Shown: positions 20,202 to 29,056, counted from the first letter of the stretch. The stretch: 39,095 bases of DNA from Candidatus Methanoperedens sp. (GCA_023249105.1 JAHFDG010000038.1:1-39095), one strand, 5' to 3'. Program-made: numbers and translations. Notes: a model not told the origin generated them from the letters alone.

Positions 20202-20360
20202 CCAGATAATGCACAATAAATCATTATAGTATATTAGATTTTGCACAATAGTAGACAGCAGGCGGTCATCCTGAAAATCATTTGTAATATTGACTGGAAA
20301 ATAAGGTTGCAATTGGGAAAAATAGGAGGTGGGGGTATTATCCCCCGATAAATTTTCTTC

Positions 20361-20612
20361 TTACCAGTCCATGGCATCGCCACATGGTATTCGCATAGCG
20401 AGGAGCTTTTGTTCCCGAGGTGCAAGTTTCGGATACATAACATCCAGAATTGCCAGAGCATGGTAGCCTTCTCCGTGCTGGTCTTTAATCTGATCCACTG
20501 CCCAGTTGAAGGCGTCCAGGACTTTTTTACCCTGTTTGTATATTTTATACACAGCCTCGTTCACAACCAATTCAACCTCATTTTTTATGCTTTCAGTACT
20601 TCCATTTGCCAT
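20361..20612 (-). CDS. Small protein of unknown function next to nikR
   Basis: This 83-residue soluble, mostly helical protein begins MANGSTESIKNEVELV and ends CGDAMDW. GAGGTGA lies 6 bp before the ATG, so translation is well supported. The family is not recognised; there is one cysteine and no obvious metal site beyond a single His-containing stretch GEGYHALAIL. It diverges from nikR over a 163-bp region with two palindromes, so it may share nickel control. That is inference from position only. Confidence 0.65.
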   Translation of the reverse strand: MANGSTESIKNEVELVVNEAVYKIYKQGKKVLDAFNWAVDQIKDQHGEGYHALAILDVMYPKLAPREQKLLAMRIPCGDAMDW

Positions 20613-20634
20613 CTTTTTATCACCTCTTTTGACA

Positions 20635-20691
20635 TACTAATATGAAATTCATTCATATTTAGTAATACAATTTATCATAAAAGTATTACTA
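20635..20691. promoter_or_regulatory. Candidate NikR operators in the divergent nikR promoter
   Basis: TAGTAATAC (20660-20668) and GTATTACTA (20683-20691) form a perfect 9-bp inverted repeat with 14 bp between. This is close in shape to the bacterial NikR site GTATGA-N16-TCATAC. A second, overlapping inverted repeat, TACTAATATGAA with TTCATATTTAGTA (20635-20664), has one extra base. Both lie between the small gene and nikR. Assignment to NikR rests on shape and location. Confidence 0.55.
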
Positions 20692-20775
20692 ATTTATATA
20701 GCTTTTCCTTCAGGGTTTATAAAAAATGCAAAAGATTATACTGTACAACTTCAATTCTTGATAAGGAGACTTTAT

Positions 20776-21198
20776 ATGGAGCAAGACCTGTCAAGAATCG
20801 GCGTTTCTCTTCCTGAGAACCTGCTTGGAAAATTCGATGAAATCATAACAAAAAGAGGCTATTCATCGCGCTCTGAGGGCATACGCGATGCAATAAGAAG
20901 CTATATTCGTTACTACGATTGGATGAGCGAGGTCGAAGGCGAGAGAATTGGTATTTTATCTATGACTTATGATCATTCCCAGCGCGGGCTTGTTAGTTCG
21001 CTTCTGGACATACAGCATGAGTTCTCTGCTATTACAACGTCGGCTGTACACGTTCACATAAGCCATGATGAATGTATGGAAGTTGTCATACTGCGCGGAG
21101 AGGGAAAAGATGTAAAAGCTATTGCTGAACGGATCATGGCGCTAAAAGGCGTAAAGAATGTTAAGCTAACTACCATACGTCCAGGGCAAGAAGTTTAA
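20776..21198 (+). CDS. nikR: Nickel-responsive regulator NikR
   Basis: This 140-residue protein has an N-terminal ribbon-helix-helix (about 5-48, RIGVSLPENLLGKFDEII...YSSRSEGIRDAIR) and a C-terminal ACT-like nickel domain. The four square-planar nickel ligands of E. coli NikR are all present at the same spacing: His81, His92, His94 and Cys100 (SAVHVHISHDEC). The start at 20776 is chosen because AAGGAG sits at 20763-20768; an in-frame TTG at 20758 precedes that RBS. It stands before the nikMNQO transporter and likely represses nickel uptake when nickel is bound. Confidence 0.95.
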   Translation: MEQDLSRIGVSLPENLLGKFDEIITKRGYSSRSEGIRDAIRSYIRYYDWMSEVEGERIGILSMTYDHSQRGLVSSLLDIQHEFSAITTSAVHVHISHDECMEVVILRGEGKDVKAIAERIMALKGVKNVKLTTIRPGQEV

Positions 21199-21351
21199 TT
21201 CATCCCACGCGCTTTTTTTTTTAATTTTTAAGTTTCAAAGATTCTATTGAATATATATTTTTTAAATAATTCCTAAACCGCAAGTTATTTAAACCTTAAT
21301 GATTATTCATGGTTTTGCTACAAAAGTTAATCTTCGTAGCACTAAAGATAC

Positions 21352-21377
21352 ATAGTATTATAAAATTGTTATACTAT
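21352..21377 (+). promoter_or_regulatory. Candidate operator upstream of nikM
   Basis: ATAGTAT (21352-21358) and ATACTAT (21371-21377) are inverted repeats 12 bp apart, with AGTATTA resembling the half-site in the nikR region. It lies about 50 bp before the nikM start. The region 21199-21428 is otherwise AT-rich with no other gene seen. Confidence 0.45.
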
Positions 21378-21428
21378 ATATTAAGTTAAATAGAATATTT
21401 GCGAAATATTAATAAGGAGGTAAAAACT

Positions 21429-22148
21429 TTGCATATTCCAGACGGATACTTGGGACCGATAACATGGGGTGCTTTGTGGCTGGTGATGATTCCGATATGG
21501 ATTATCGCTTCACGCAAACTCAAAAAAGACCTGAAAACAAAAAACGTTCCTCTGCTGGCGATGGGAGCAGCATTTTCATTTGTGATAATGATGTTTAATG
21601 TTCCTGTACTCGGAGGCTCGACCGGTCATGCAGTGGGAGGCACATTAATAGCCATCGTTTTAGGACCATGGGCGGCTCTGGTAGCGGTCTCTGTCGCGCT
21701 AATCATCCAGGCGCTTTTCTTTGGGGACGGCGGAATAACCGCAATCGCAGCCAACAGTTTTAATATCGGTTTTGTTCTGCCTTTTATAGGGTACTATATA
21801 TACAGACTGATAAGCGCCAATGCGGACATAACTTCAACACGACACTGGATAGGTGCAGGCATTGCAAGTTATATAGCTATAAACGTTGCAGCCATACTAA
21901 CAGGGATAGAATTCGGTATTCAGCCGATTCTTTATCCAGCAGTTGATGGAAAGTTCCAGTACTTCATGTATCCATTAAGCGTTTCCGTACCTGCAATGGC
22001 ATTTGAACATCTGCTGGTATTCGGCTTTGTTGAAGCTATTGTAACTTTAATGGTTGTCAGATACCTGCAGCAAACAGATGCATCATTATTAAGACTAACA
22101 GAAAGAACAATTTCACAGGATAAAATACCCGCCGGGGTGAGTGTATGA
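21429..22148 (+). CDS. nikM: Nickel ECF transporter substrate-binding subunit NikM
   Basis: This 239-residue S component has the N-terminal metal site MHIPDGYLGP, GDGGITAIAANSFNIG and about seven helices. The true start is TTG at 21429. AAGGAGG at 21414-21420 sits 8 bp upstream, and the family needs Met1-His2 at the very N-terminus. The longer in-frame reading from 21399 would bury it. Nickel rather than cobalt is inferred from the nikR gene just upstream. Its stop overlaps the nikN start (ATGA). Confidence 0.92.
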   Translation: MHIPDGYLGPITWGALWLVMIPIWIIASRKLKKDLKTKNVPLLAMGAAFSFVIMMFNVPVLGGSTGHAVGGTLIAIVLGPWAALVAVSVALIIQALFFGDGGITAIAANSFNIGFVLPFIGYYIYRLISANADITSTRHWIGAGIASYIAINVAAILTGIEFGIQPILYPAVDGKFQYFMYPLSVSVPAMAFEHLLVFGFVEAIVTLMVVRYLQQTDASLLRLTERTISQDKIPAGVSV

Positions 22149-22489
22149 ATAAAAATACTCAAAAGAAATTATGGATCGGGCTTGCAATACTGATTGTCCT
22201 GACACCTCTCGGACTGCTTGCAGAAGGAACAGCTTTCGGTGAATGGGGCTCTGAAGATTTACTGAAGGAGGTGGGTTATGTCCCAACGGGTGTTGAACAT
22301 GGTGAGAATCTGTGGCATTCTCTGTTCCCGGGTTATACTGTCGCAGGTTTTGAGGGCAGCTTCCTGCACTCAAGCATCGGCTACATACTATCCGCGGTAA
22401 TAGGAATTGCCCTGATCTACATCGTGACAATCGTCCTTGGAAAAATCATAGCAAAAAGGGAAGAAGAGACGAGAAATGAAAATTCCTGA
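22145..22489 (+). CDS. nikN: PDGLE-domain subunit NikN of the nickel ECF transporter
   Basis: This is a 114-residue protein with a helix at each end (about 9-26 and 80-103) and an extracellular middle (GEWGSEDLLKEVGYVPTG...LFPGYTVAGF) of the CbiN/NikN-type PDGLE family. These small proteins insert into the M subunit and assist metal loading. Here it is a separate gene, whereas the cbiM at 19191-20117 has the same domain fused. It overlaps both neighbours (4 bases with nikM, 14 with nikQ). Confidence 0.85.
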   Translation: MNKNTQKKLWIGLAILIVLTPLGLLAEGTAFGEWGSEDLLKEVGYVPTGVEHGENLWHSLFPGYTVAGFEGSFLHSSIGYILSAVIGIALIYIVTIVLGKIIAKREEETRNENS

Positions 22490-23414
22490 TTGGCTTGCAG
22501 AAAGTTCTCCCTGCCCGTGCTGTAGTATCGGCGTGGGCGGGAAGAAAAATTTTATCGAAAAAACTCTGGTCGAGATAGCAGGCATGATGGAGCGTTCCAT
22601 ATTCTCTGAAAAATATGCCTCTTCTAAAGGCTTTCTTCAAAGCATTGATCCAAGGGTCAAATTAATAACCATATTGCTTTTAATAGTAACAACCAGTTTC
22701 ATCAGTAAAACAGAGATTATCCTGGGAATATATGCATTGACACTGTTTTTTGCGTATCTCTCGAAAGTAGAACTATTTTTCTTTATCAAGAGAGTCTGGC
22801 TTTTTATACCCATCTTTTCCGGGATAGTAGCTTTTCCAGCCATGTTTAATATCATGACACCAGGGGAGCCGCTTGTTACACTCATGCGCTTTAACAGCAC
22901 CATCCACATCTGGGTATTTCAATTCACAGAGATATCTATTACAAAAGAGGGTGCGCTTGGAGCACTGTTGTTCATTTCCAGGGTAGCAACTTCCGTCTCG
23001 CTAATAGTCTTATTGACCCTCACAACCCGGTGGGCTGATGTTATGAAGTCATTAAGGACGTTGGGTGTGCCTCAGATATTTGTCCTCGTACTTAGCATGA
23101 CATATCAATACATCTTCCTCCTTGTCAGGATAGTCCAGGAAATGCACCTTGCCAAAAAGAGCAGGACAATTAAAAATAACATGACACGGCAGGGAATAAA
23201 GAAGGAGCAGAACTGGGTAGCCTCGCGGATAGGGACTGTTCTTATGAAATCATATAAAATGAGTGACGAGATAAACTCTGCCATGGTGTCGCGGGGTTTC
23301 CATGGCGAAATCAAATCCCATGGAACTTTCAGAATAAAAAATATCGACCGCATCTGGACTGGTTTCTCTATATCTTTGATCTCCGCTGTTATCTGGCTGA
23401 ACTATCTGGTATGA
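22476..23414 (+). CDS. nikQ: Nickel ECF transporter membrane subunit NikQ (T component)
   Basis: This 312-residue EcfT-family protein has about six helices. A cysteine-bearing cytosolic N-terminus (CPCCSIGVGGKKNFIEKTL) is common in the CbiQ/NikQ subfamily. LQSIDPRVKLITIL marks the family, and MVSRGFHGE near residue 275 is the ATPase-coupling motif. It is translated from an ATG inside the end of nikN. Confidence 0.9.
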   Translation: MKIPDWLAESSPCPCCSIGVGGKKNFIEKTLVEIAGMMERSIFSEKYASSKGFLQSIDPRVKLITILLLIVTTSFISKTEIILGIYALTLFFAYLSKVELFFFIKRVWLFIPIFSGIVAFPAMFNIMTPGEPLVTLMRFNSTIHIWVFQFTEISITKEGALGALLFISRVATSVSLIVLLTLTTRWADVMKSLRTLGVPQIFVLVLSMTYQYIFLLVRIVQEMHLAKKSRTIKNNMTRQGIKKEQNWVASRIGTVLMKSYKMSDEINSAMVSRGFHGEIKSHGTFRIKNIDRIWTGFSISLISAVIWLNYLV

Positions 23415-23420
23415 GGAAAC

Positions 23421-24245
23421 ATGACCCTATTTGAACTTAAAAACGTAAATTACCTGTACTTAAACAGGATACCTGCGCTCAATGACATTAATCTCTCGAT
23501 AGAAGAGGGTGAACAGGTAGCAATACTCGGCGCAAATGGTAGCGGTAAATCCACACTTCTAAAGCTGCTTGACGGTCTGATTTTTCCATCATCCGGGGTT
23601 GTAAAAGCCTTCGGCAAAACACTTACTGAGAATATTCTGGATGGCGAAGGAGGAGATTTTCCACAGTTTTTCAGGCGAAAAGTGGGATTGATATTCCAGA
23701 ACTCTGAAGCGCAGCTTTTCTGCCCGACAGTTATGGATGAGATTAAATTCGGTCCGTTGCAACTGGATATCCCAGAAGAGGATATTCATCAAAGGGTCAA
23801 TGATGTAATTGAGATGCTGAATATCGAAAATCTCAAAGACCGCGCCCCTTACACGCTAAGCGGCGGCGAGAAAAAGAAAGTAGCTATAGCTTCGGTACTA
23901 TCTATAAATCCTGATGTACTGCTGCTGGATGAGCCTACCAATGGTCTTGACCCGCGAACCCAGAGATGGCTTGTGGAACTGTTACTTGAGCTTAGAAAAA
24001 GTGGGAAAACCATTATAATAGCAACACATGATCTGGGTATCGTGGAAGAGGTTTCCGAGCGTGCTGTCGTTTTCAGTGAAGACCACAGGATAGTAGCAAA
24101 CGGTGAAGCACAGGCAATATTGAATGATACGGAGCTACTGATGAAAGTGAATCTTATTCATGAACATTCTCACAGGCACAATGTAATCTTGCATAAACAT
24201 AAGCATGCACATACTTTGGAACATAATCATGACCATGTTTTATAA
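23421..24245 (+). CDS. nikO: Nickel ECF transporter ATPase NikO with histidine-rich tail
   Basis: This 274-residue ABC ATPase has Walker A GANGSGKST, Q-loop LIFQNSEAQLF, signature LSGGEKKKVAIA, Walker B VLLLDEPTNGLDP and H-loop THD. The last 28 residues hold eleven histidines (HEHSHRH, HKHKHAH, HNHDH), a probable metal buffer or sensor at the cytosolic exit of the transporter. GAGG precedes the start. It is last gene of nikMNQO and converges on hmgA after 13 bp. Confidence 0.94.
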   Translation: MTLFELKNVNYLYLNRIPALNDINLSIEEGEQVAILGANGSGKSTLLKLLDGLIFPSSGVVKAFGKTLTENILDGEGGDFPQFFRRKVGLIFQNSEAQLFCPTVMDEIKFGPLQLDIPEEDIHQRVNDVIEMLNIENLKDRAPYTLSGGEKKKVAIASVLSINPDVLLLDEPTNGLDPRTQRWLVELLLELRKSGKTIIIATHDLGIVEEVSERAVVFSEDHRIVANGEAQAILNDTELLMKVNLIHEHSHRHNVILHKHKHAHTLEHNHDHVL

Positions 24246-24258
24246 TAAAAAAACCTGT

Positions 24259-25467
24259 TTATCTCCCAAGCTCAGCATGCGCCTTTGCCAGATGCCGCGC
24301 AGCAAGAGCCGCGATGAGTGAAATCTCACCTGCAAGTACAGCAGCGGCTGCAATCTCGGCAAATTTTTTTGCATTCGCACCCGGCGGTTTACCCGCTCCC
24401 GCTACGCCCAGCATACTAAGGCACTCCTGCTGCGTACCGATGCGCGTCCCACCGCCCACAGTCCCGACAGGCAGCGAAGGCAGTGTAACCGAGCAGTATA
24501 GACCAACTTCAGTGATTTCCATTGTGGTCATGGCATTACTTGCCTCTACGACATGCGCAGCATCCTGCCCGCATGCGATGAAAAGCGCTGCCGCGATGTT
24601 CGCCGCATGCGCATTAAACCCGAGCGACCCGGCGCGGGCAGAGCCAATGAGGTTTTTCCTGTAATTTACCTCTGCCATTCTTTCAGGAGTTGTTTTAAGT
24701 TTCCCGGTTATTATCTCTTTTCCGAGAATAACATCAGCAGAGACTGTTTTTCCCCTGCCCTCAATAGCGTTTATTGCAGCAGGTTTCTTGTCTGTGCACA
24801 TGTTGCCCGATAATGCTATAAGTTCTACTTCGTTTGCCTCAAGAACAAGGTCAACGGCAGCATCGGTAGCAATCGTCACCATGTTCATTCCCATGGCATC
24901 TTTTGTATCATAGGAAAATCGCAGGAAAACATTCCTGCCAGCGACAAATGTTTTTACCGAAAGAAGCTTGCCAAACTTAGTTGTCTCTTCTGCTTTCTCT
25001 TTTAAGCGTTTGAAATTCGCATTTACCCAGTCCGCGAGTTTTTTTGCACCGATTATGTCCTGTGCCCTGAAAACAGGCGCCCTTGTCATCTCATCCTGGA
25101 AAATCCTCACGTTCGCGCCGCTGCATGCCGTGATGGCTGAACTTCCCCGGTCTGCGCTTGCCACGAGCGCTCCTTCCGTGGTAGCAAGAGGGATATAATA
25201 ATCACCTTTTGCATATTCGCCGTTAACGCGAAGGGGACCTGCCACGCCAAGCGGAACCTGTATTGCGCCAATCATGTTCTCGATATTGCGCTTAGTTACG
25301 CTTTCAATGTCAAATGAAAAGTTGCGGATATGCTTGAGTTGTGTTCCGGTTAATTCAGAAACCGCAGCACGCCGAAGTTCGATTGCCGTGTTGTCGTCAA
25401 GTGATTTTCCAATCTCGTGAAAACTTGTCTCGCCGTTTTTAAGTCTAAGAAGGAGTTCCCTGTCCAT
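24259..25467 (-). CDS. hmgA: Class I hydroxymethylglutaryl-CoA reductase HmgA
   Basis: The enzyme reduces HMG-CoA to mevalonate for archaeal isoprenoid lipids. Of its 402 residues, the catalytic set is visible: Glu98 (TTEGALVAS), Lys227/228 (CTDKKPAAIN), Asp302 (GQDAAHVVE) and the C-terminal His397 (LAKAHAEL). Length matches archaeal class I enzymes lacking the membrane anchor. No Shine-Dalgarno sequence is present before the ATG, so a leaderless start is likely. It converges with nikO. Confidence 0.97.
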   Translation of the reverse strand: MDRELLLRLKNGETSFHEIGKSLDDNTAIELRRAAVSELTGTQLKHIRNFSFDIESVTKRNIENMIGAIQVPLGVAGPLRVNGEYAKGDYYIPLATTEGALVASADRGSSAITACSGANVRIFQDEMTRAPVFRAQDIIGAKKLADWVNANFKRLKEKAEETTKFGKLLSVKTFVAGRNVFLRFSYDTKDAMGMNMVTIATDAAVDLVLEANEVELIALSGNMCTDKKPAAINAIEGRGKTVSADVILGKEIITGKLKTTPERMAEVNYRKNLIGSARAGSLGFNAHAANIAAALFIACGQDAAHVVEASNAMTTMEITEVGLYCSVTLPSLPVGTVGGGTRIGTQQECLSMLGVAGAGKPPGANAKKFAEIAAAAVLAGEISLIAALAARHLAKAHAELGR

Positions 25468-25506
25468 ATGGAGCGGTAAATGAACCTTGTGATTAAAAAG
25501 GCTTGC

Positions 25507-25881
25507 TCAAAGTGTTATTACAAGCTGCCCTTCTTCACAGTACTCAAGCATCAGGTCAGCCACCTCAAAGGAATGTATCATTTCCACACCTTCTATCAGT
25601 TCCCCTGTGTCAATACCTATCATGGAAGACGCCAGTTCACAGCATTTGAATTTAACTCCCATATCAATACACTCACGGACGCGTTCATCATACGGCGGCG
25701 TGCCGCGCTTTCCTTTTTTCGCAAGAATGACACCCATCGGGCCCCAGAGAACCACGACCACGTCAAGACCTTTCTTGCGGTAGTATTTTGCAAAGCGCAA
25801 TATTTCCATCGGGCTTGTGCTCTCGTATACCATGTTCTTAAGGAACAGGAGTACTTTTGTGACTTTTTGCGGTGTCATCAA
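25507..25881 (-). CDS. DsrE/DsrF-like family protein
   Basis: This 124-residue protein has an alpha/beta fold of the DsrE type (VLLFLKNMVYESTSPMEILRFAKYYRKKGLDVVVVLWGPMG) and a Cys-Cys pair in MGVKFKCCELAS, at the position of the reactive cysteine in sulfur-relay proteins. The exact partner and substrate are unknown. It lies between hmgA and a flippase-like gene, on the same strand but with 85 bp of spacing, and has no clear RBS. Confidence 0.75.
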   Translation of the reverse strand: MMTPQKVTKVLLFLKNMVYESTSPMEILRFAKYYRKKGLDVVVVLWGPMGVILAKKGKRGTPPYDERVRECIDMGVKFKCCELASSMIGIDTGELIEGVEMIHSFEVADLMLEYCEEGQLVITL

Positions 25882-25966
25882 TGTTATATTTTGAATCTTA
25901 CCTGATTAACTTATCTGATATGTTTTATGATTTTTATTATATTTAAAAAAACTTTTACTCAATTCT

Positions 25967-26902
25967 TTATTTAGTGACGCTAAATACTGTTTTTAAGCCA
26001 ATCAAATCAACCAGTGATATACTGAACCTCACCAGAACTGAAAAAGCCAATCCCATAGCCGATGGAATTCCAAGCAACGAAAAAACAACAATCACTCCAC
26101 CCTCCATTAATCCAAGCCCGGCAGGCGACAGTGGTACGAACATCAGGATAGTAATTAGCGGGTGCAGTAAAAAGAAAGTAAAAAGTGAAAGTTCGATACC
26201 TATAGCTTTACCGAGATAAAACCACTGAAATGCTGCAAGAACCCATCCTATCAGATACAATGCTAAAATGGTTATAATACTGCCTTTTACCTTGATATTG
26301 TGTTCCTTAAAAGATGAGAGATTTTCTGTGAATTTATTTAAAAACGGCAGTTTACGAATGAATTTCGAAGTCAGGTTTTCATCATACCATGAGATAACCA
26401 ACATTGAAATTCCTGCAATCAAAATAAGAACAGCACCGATACTCATTGAAATTAGCAGGTTCTCGCTGATGGATGAGATGGTAGATATGTAGAATACAGC
26501 AGCGACAGCTCCGCCCACCTTAAGGATAAATTCCAGTCCCTGCGGCGCAAAGATGCATGCCATCCCGTCAGTTATCCGCACCCCTGCATTTTTTTTCAAA
26601 ATCGATGGAGTTAAAAAATATCCGGCACGTCCGGGAGTGATATCCCCAACAATCATTCCACCCATATGCGAAAGAAAAACCGCTGGATATTTTATATCGT
26701 ATCCGATTTTTTTAAGCAGGTAGAGCAGGCGTGTGGAAAGGACGATGTTCAAGCCGAGATAGGCCAGGCATGCAAGGATGAAAAATAAAAGATTTGTTTC
26801 TTTGAGAACCGAGACCACTTCATCAATGTTTAGTTTTTTCAAAATAAAAGCAATAATAGCTATGCCGATGATTACTTGAAGAATTATCCTGAGGTTTTTC
26901 AT
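25967..26902 (-). CDS. Flippase-like membrane protein (LPG synthase TM family)
   Basis: This 311-residue protein has about eight helices and family motifs of the UPF0104/lysylphosphatidylglycerol-synthase membrane domain (GMIVGDITPGRAGYF near residues 84-98 and PLSPAGLGLMEGG near 256). Members are thought to move lipids or lipid-linked sugars across membranes. The start ATG overlaps the stop of the upstream HELHH gene (ATGA), so the two are co-translated. Confidence 0.85.
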   Translation of the reverse strand: MKNLRIILQVIIGIAIIAFILKKLNIDEVVSVLKETNLLFFILACLAYLGLNIVLSTRLLYLLKKIGYDIKYPAVFLSHMGGMIVGDITPGRAGYFLTPSILKKNAGVRITDGMACIFAPQGLEFILKVGGAVAAVFYISTISSISENLLISMSIGAVLILIAGISMLVISWYDENLTSKFIRKLPFLNKFTENLSSFKEHNIKVKGSIITILALYLIGWVLAAFQWFYLGKAIGIELSLFTFFLLHPLITILMFVPLSPAGLGLMEGGVIVVFSLLGIPSAMGLAFSVLVRFSISLVDLIGLKTVFSVTK

Positions 26903-27546
26903 TCTGAGGTCGTAATATTATCCTTCAAGGTTAAATGTTTCGCATGGAAATTCACGGTTCTGGAACGGGGAATGCGGATCATATCACCATAGATGGCGCC
27001 GTATCTGCGTTTCAATTCTGAATATTTGTATTTCAAGAACTCACTTAATTCGGGATGAGCAGTTGATTTGATATATTCATCAGTGTAAATATTAATAAGC
27101 TCATCATATTTTTTTCTCGAACTTCCGTGTGCATAATTCTTGCCCTGGAATCGCCTTATATCGCCGTTAAATAAAGGAGAGATATGATGTAATTCATGCA
27201 ATACCGTGGAAAGTTTTGTCTTAAGGTTGCCGTGATTCATGAATCGCGGCAGATGGAAATATACGATGTACAGGATGTTGTTCCCGTTTATATTGACCTC
27301 GGGAGCAATATATTCTATCCCACGGAAAATCCTTGTTTTAGAACCGTCTTCAAACCTCATGGGTCTTAACTTTGCAACAACGCCGTTACTTCTTCCATTG
27401 GATGGGGATATTGCAACAAGGACATTATCAGGTCTTATGTGGCAGAAAAAAGGATGGGTTTTAACTACGTCTTTCACCAGCAGGGCCATATTACCTGTGA
27501 AATCAAAGCCCGTTACGCTATTTTTTTCGGAATTTCCCGGCTGCAT
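26899..27546 (-). CDS. Putative zinc metallopeptidase-like protein (HELHH)
   Basis: This 215-residue protein has the motif VLHELHHISPLFNGD near the middle, a close variant of the HExxH zinc site. A conserved-looking HGSSRKKYDEL follows that could give the third ligand. I do not recognise the family, so peptidase activity is tentative. The start at 27546 overlaps the end of pgk by 29 bases with GAGG upstream; an alternative ATG at 27489 would avoid the overlap. Its stop overlaps the flippase-like gene. Confidence 0.7.
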   Translation of the reverse strand: MQPGNSEKNSVTGFDFTGNMALLVKDVVKTHPFFCHIRPDNVLVAISPSNGRSNGVVAKLRPMRFEDGSKTRIFRGIEYIAPEVNINGNNILYIVYFHLPRFMNHGNLKTKLSTVLHELHHISPLFNGDIRRFQGKNYAHGSSRKKYDELINIYTDEYIKSTAHPELSEFLKYKYSELKRRYGAIYGDMIRIPRSRTVNFHAKHLTLKDNITTSE

Positions 27547-28741
27547 CCTTTAAAGCCTCAATTCCGGGGAGTTTTTCACCTGCTAAGAAATCAATGCAAG
27601 CGCCTCCGCCAGTACTCACATGAGAAAATTTACTGGAAATACCCATTTGTTCGGCGGCAGCAGCGATGTGACCGCCCCCTATTACCGAGAATCCTGATTT
27701 TGCTCCTGCTTTTATGAGTTCATAGGTTCCAAGGGCGAAAGCATCCTTCTCAAAAACCCCGGCAGGGCCGTTCATTACAACCGTCTTTGCGCTGCTTATT
27801 TCCTCTGAGAATTTGACCATCGTCTCAATGCCTATGTCATGGATGGGCAATTCCGTGTTCAGGTTGCGCACTTTTTCTTCCACGCGCTCATCATTTTTAT
27901 TAAGCGCGACATCCACCGGCATCCCGATATTTTTCTTAAAACGTGAAAGGAGTCCACGGGCTATCTCTATCTGCGGCAAATAACCCTGTTTTTCAATAAA
28001 ATTCATATTCGAGCTTCCTATTTTCACACCTGTTGCCGCAAGAAATACATTCGCCACCACGCCGGTTACAAGCACCCTGTCAGCGCAGCCCCTCTCAAGT
28101 ACGTTTTTCGTGACTTTGATGGAGTCATCGACTTTCGTGCCGCCAAGCACGTATATGCACGGGCGGTCGTTGCAGGATAATCCCCTGTTAAGGGAGTCGA
28201 TTTCCTTTTCCATTACTCTTCCTGCTATGCTCGGTAACACTTCAGTAAATCCTGTGACTGAAAGATGAGACCTGTGGGAAACCGAAAAGGCGTCGTTTAT
28301 GAAAATGTCGCAAATGGGTGAAAGCCGCTTTACCATGTGGGTCCTTGTATGCTCCTTCGGTGTGCGTTCAAGCGGTTCTTCAGAATAAAAACGGGTGTTT
28401 TCAAGCATTATGATGTCGCCATTGCCCATTCTTTTTATAGAATTGACTGCGTGGGAACCGAATATGTCATCGATATAATCCACATTCCTGTGCATCATTT
28501 TCGATAATATTTTCGAATGGGGCTCCATGGTTGTAAAATCGCTCTTACCCGGGCGGCTCTGGTGTGATAAGATTACGACTTTTGAATCTTCAAGCTCCCT
28601 GAGAGTTGTAAGGTGGCTCCTGAACCTGCTGTCGTCAAGAATCGTGCCGTTTGGGTCCATCGGTGAGTTCAGGTCGAGCCTGCATAACACGGTCTTCCCT
28701 TTTGTGTTAATGTCATCCAGTGTAAGGTAATCACGCATCAT
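27518..28741 (-). CDS. pgk: Phosphoglycerate kinase
   Basis: This 407-residue PGK interconverts 3-phosphoglycerate and 1,3-bisphosphoglycerate. Motifs include CRLDLNSPMDPNG (N-domain substrate site), LENTRFYSEE, FINDAFSVSHRSHLSV, the nucleotide-domain MNGPAGVFEKDAF and the GGGHIAAAAEQMG / STGGGACIDFLAG end. Archaeal PGKs have this length. No Shine-Dalgarno sequence is seen; the leader ends CCACCTCCAT, and a TATA-like element lies at about 28769-28783. Confidence 0.96.
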   Translation of the reverse strand: MMRDYLTLDDINTKGKTVLCRLDLNSPMDPNGTILDDSRFRSHLTTLRELEDSKVVILSHQSRPGKSDFTTMEPHSKILSKMMHRNVDYIDDIFGSHAVNSIKRMGNGDIIMLENTRFYSEEPLERTPKEHTRTHMVKRLSPICDIFINDAFSVSHRSHLSVTGFTEVLPSIAGRVMEKEIDSLNRGLSCNDRPCIYVLGGTKVDDSIKVTKNVLERGCADRVLVTGVVANVFLAATGVKIGSSNMNFIEKQGYLPQIEIARGLLSRFKKNIGMPVDVALNKNDERVEEKVRNLNTELPIHDIGIETMVKFSEEISSAKTVVMNGPAGVFEKDAFALGTYELIKAGAKSGFSVIGGGHIAAAAEQMGISSKFSHVSTGGGACIDFLAGEKLPGIEALKDAAGKFRKK

Positions 28742-28874
28742 ATGGAGGTGGTTTAATTCTCAGAGGATGGCTATATAAATAACGGAAGGATTTTTCTTGA
28801 CACCAGCGATGGTGTTAACTTAATATTAATATTTTAAAATCTATGGATTTTTCACTGAGATGGATTAGATAAAT

Positions 28875-28943
28875 CACCGCAAAGAGCGCGAAGAACGCAA
28901 AGCGAAGAATAACATCTTTGCGAACTTTGCGTACTCTGCGGTG
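28875..28943. repeat. Dispersed palindrome family A, copy 4
   Basis: Arms at 28875-28902 and 28916-28943 (28 nt, 13-nt loop) have the CACCGC...GCGGTG ends outward as in copies 1 and 2. It lies in the 315-bp divergent space between pgk and the lipoprotein gene. The rest of that space holds the pgk TATA-like element, a weak 5-bp hairpin at 28800-28815 and AT-rich sequence. Confidence 0.85.
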
Positions 28944-29056
28944 AAGCGAAAGGCTCACATAACATACGGATGAAAATTTACATCAAGTTAACTGCACCCG
29001 CACCGGCATCGATAAGGTTATTTATGAATACTGCTAACATTAATATTGGTGTGGCT

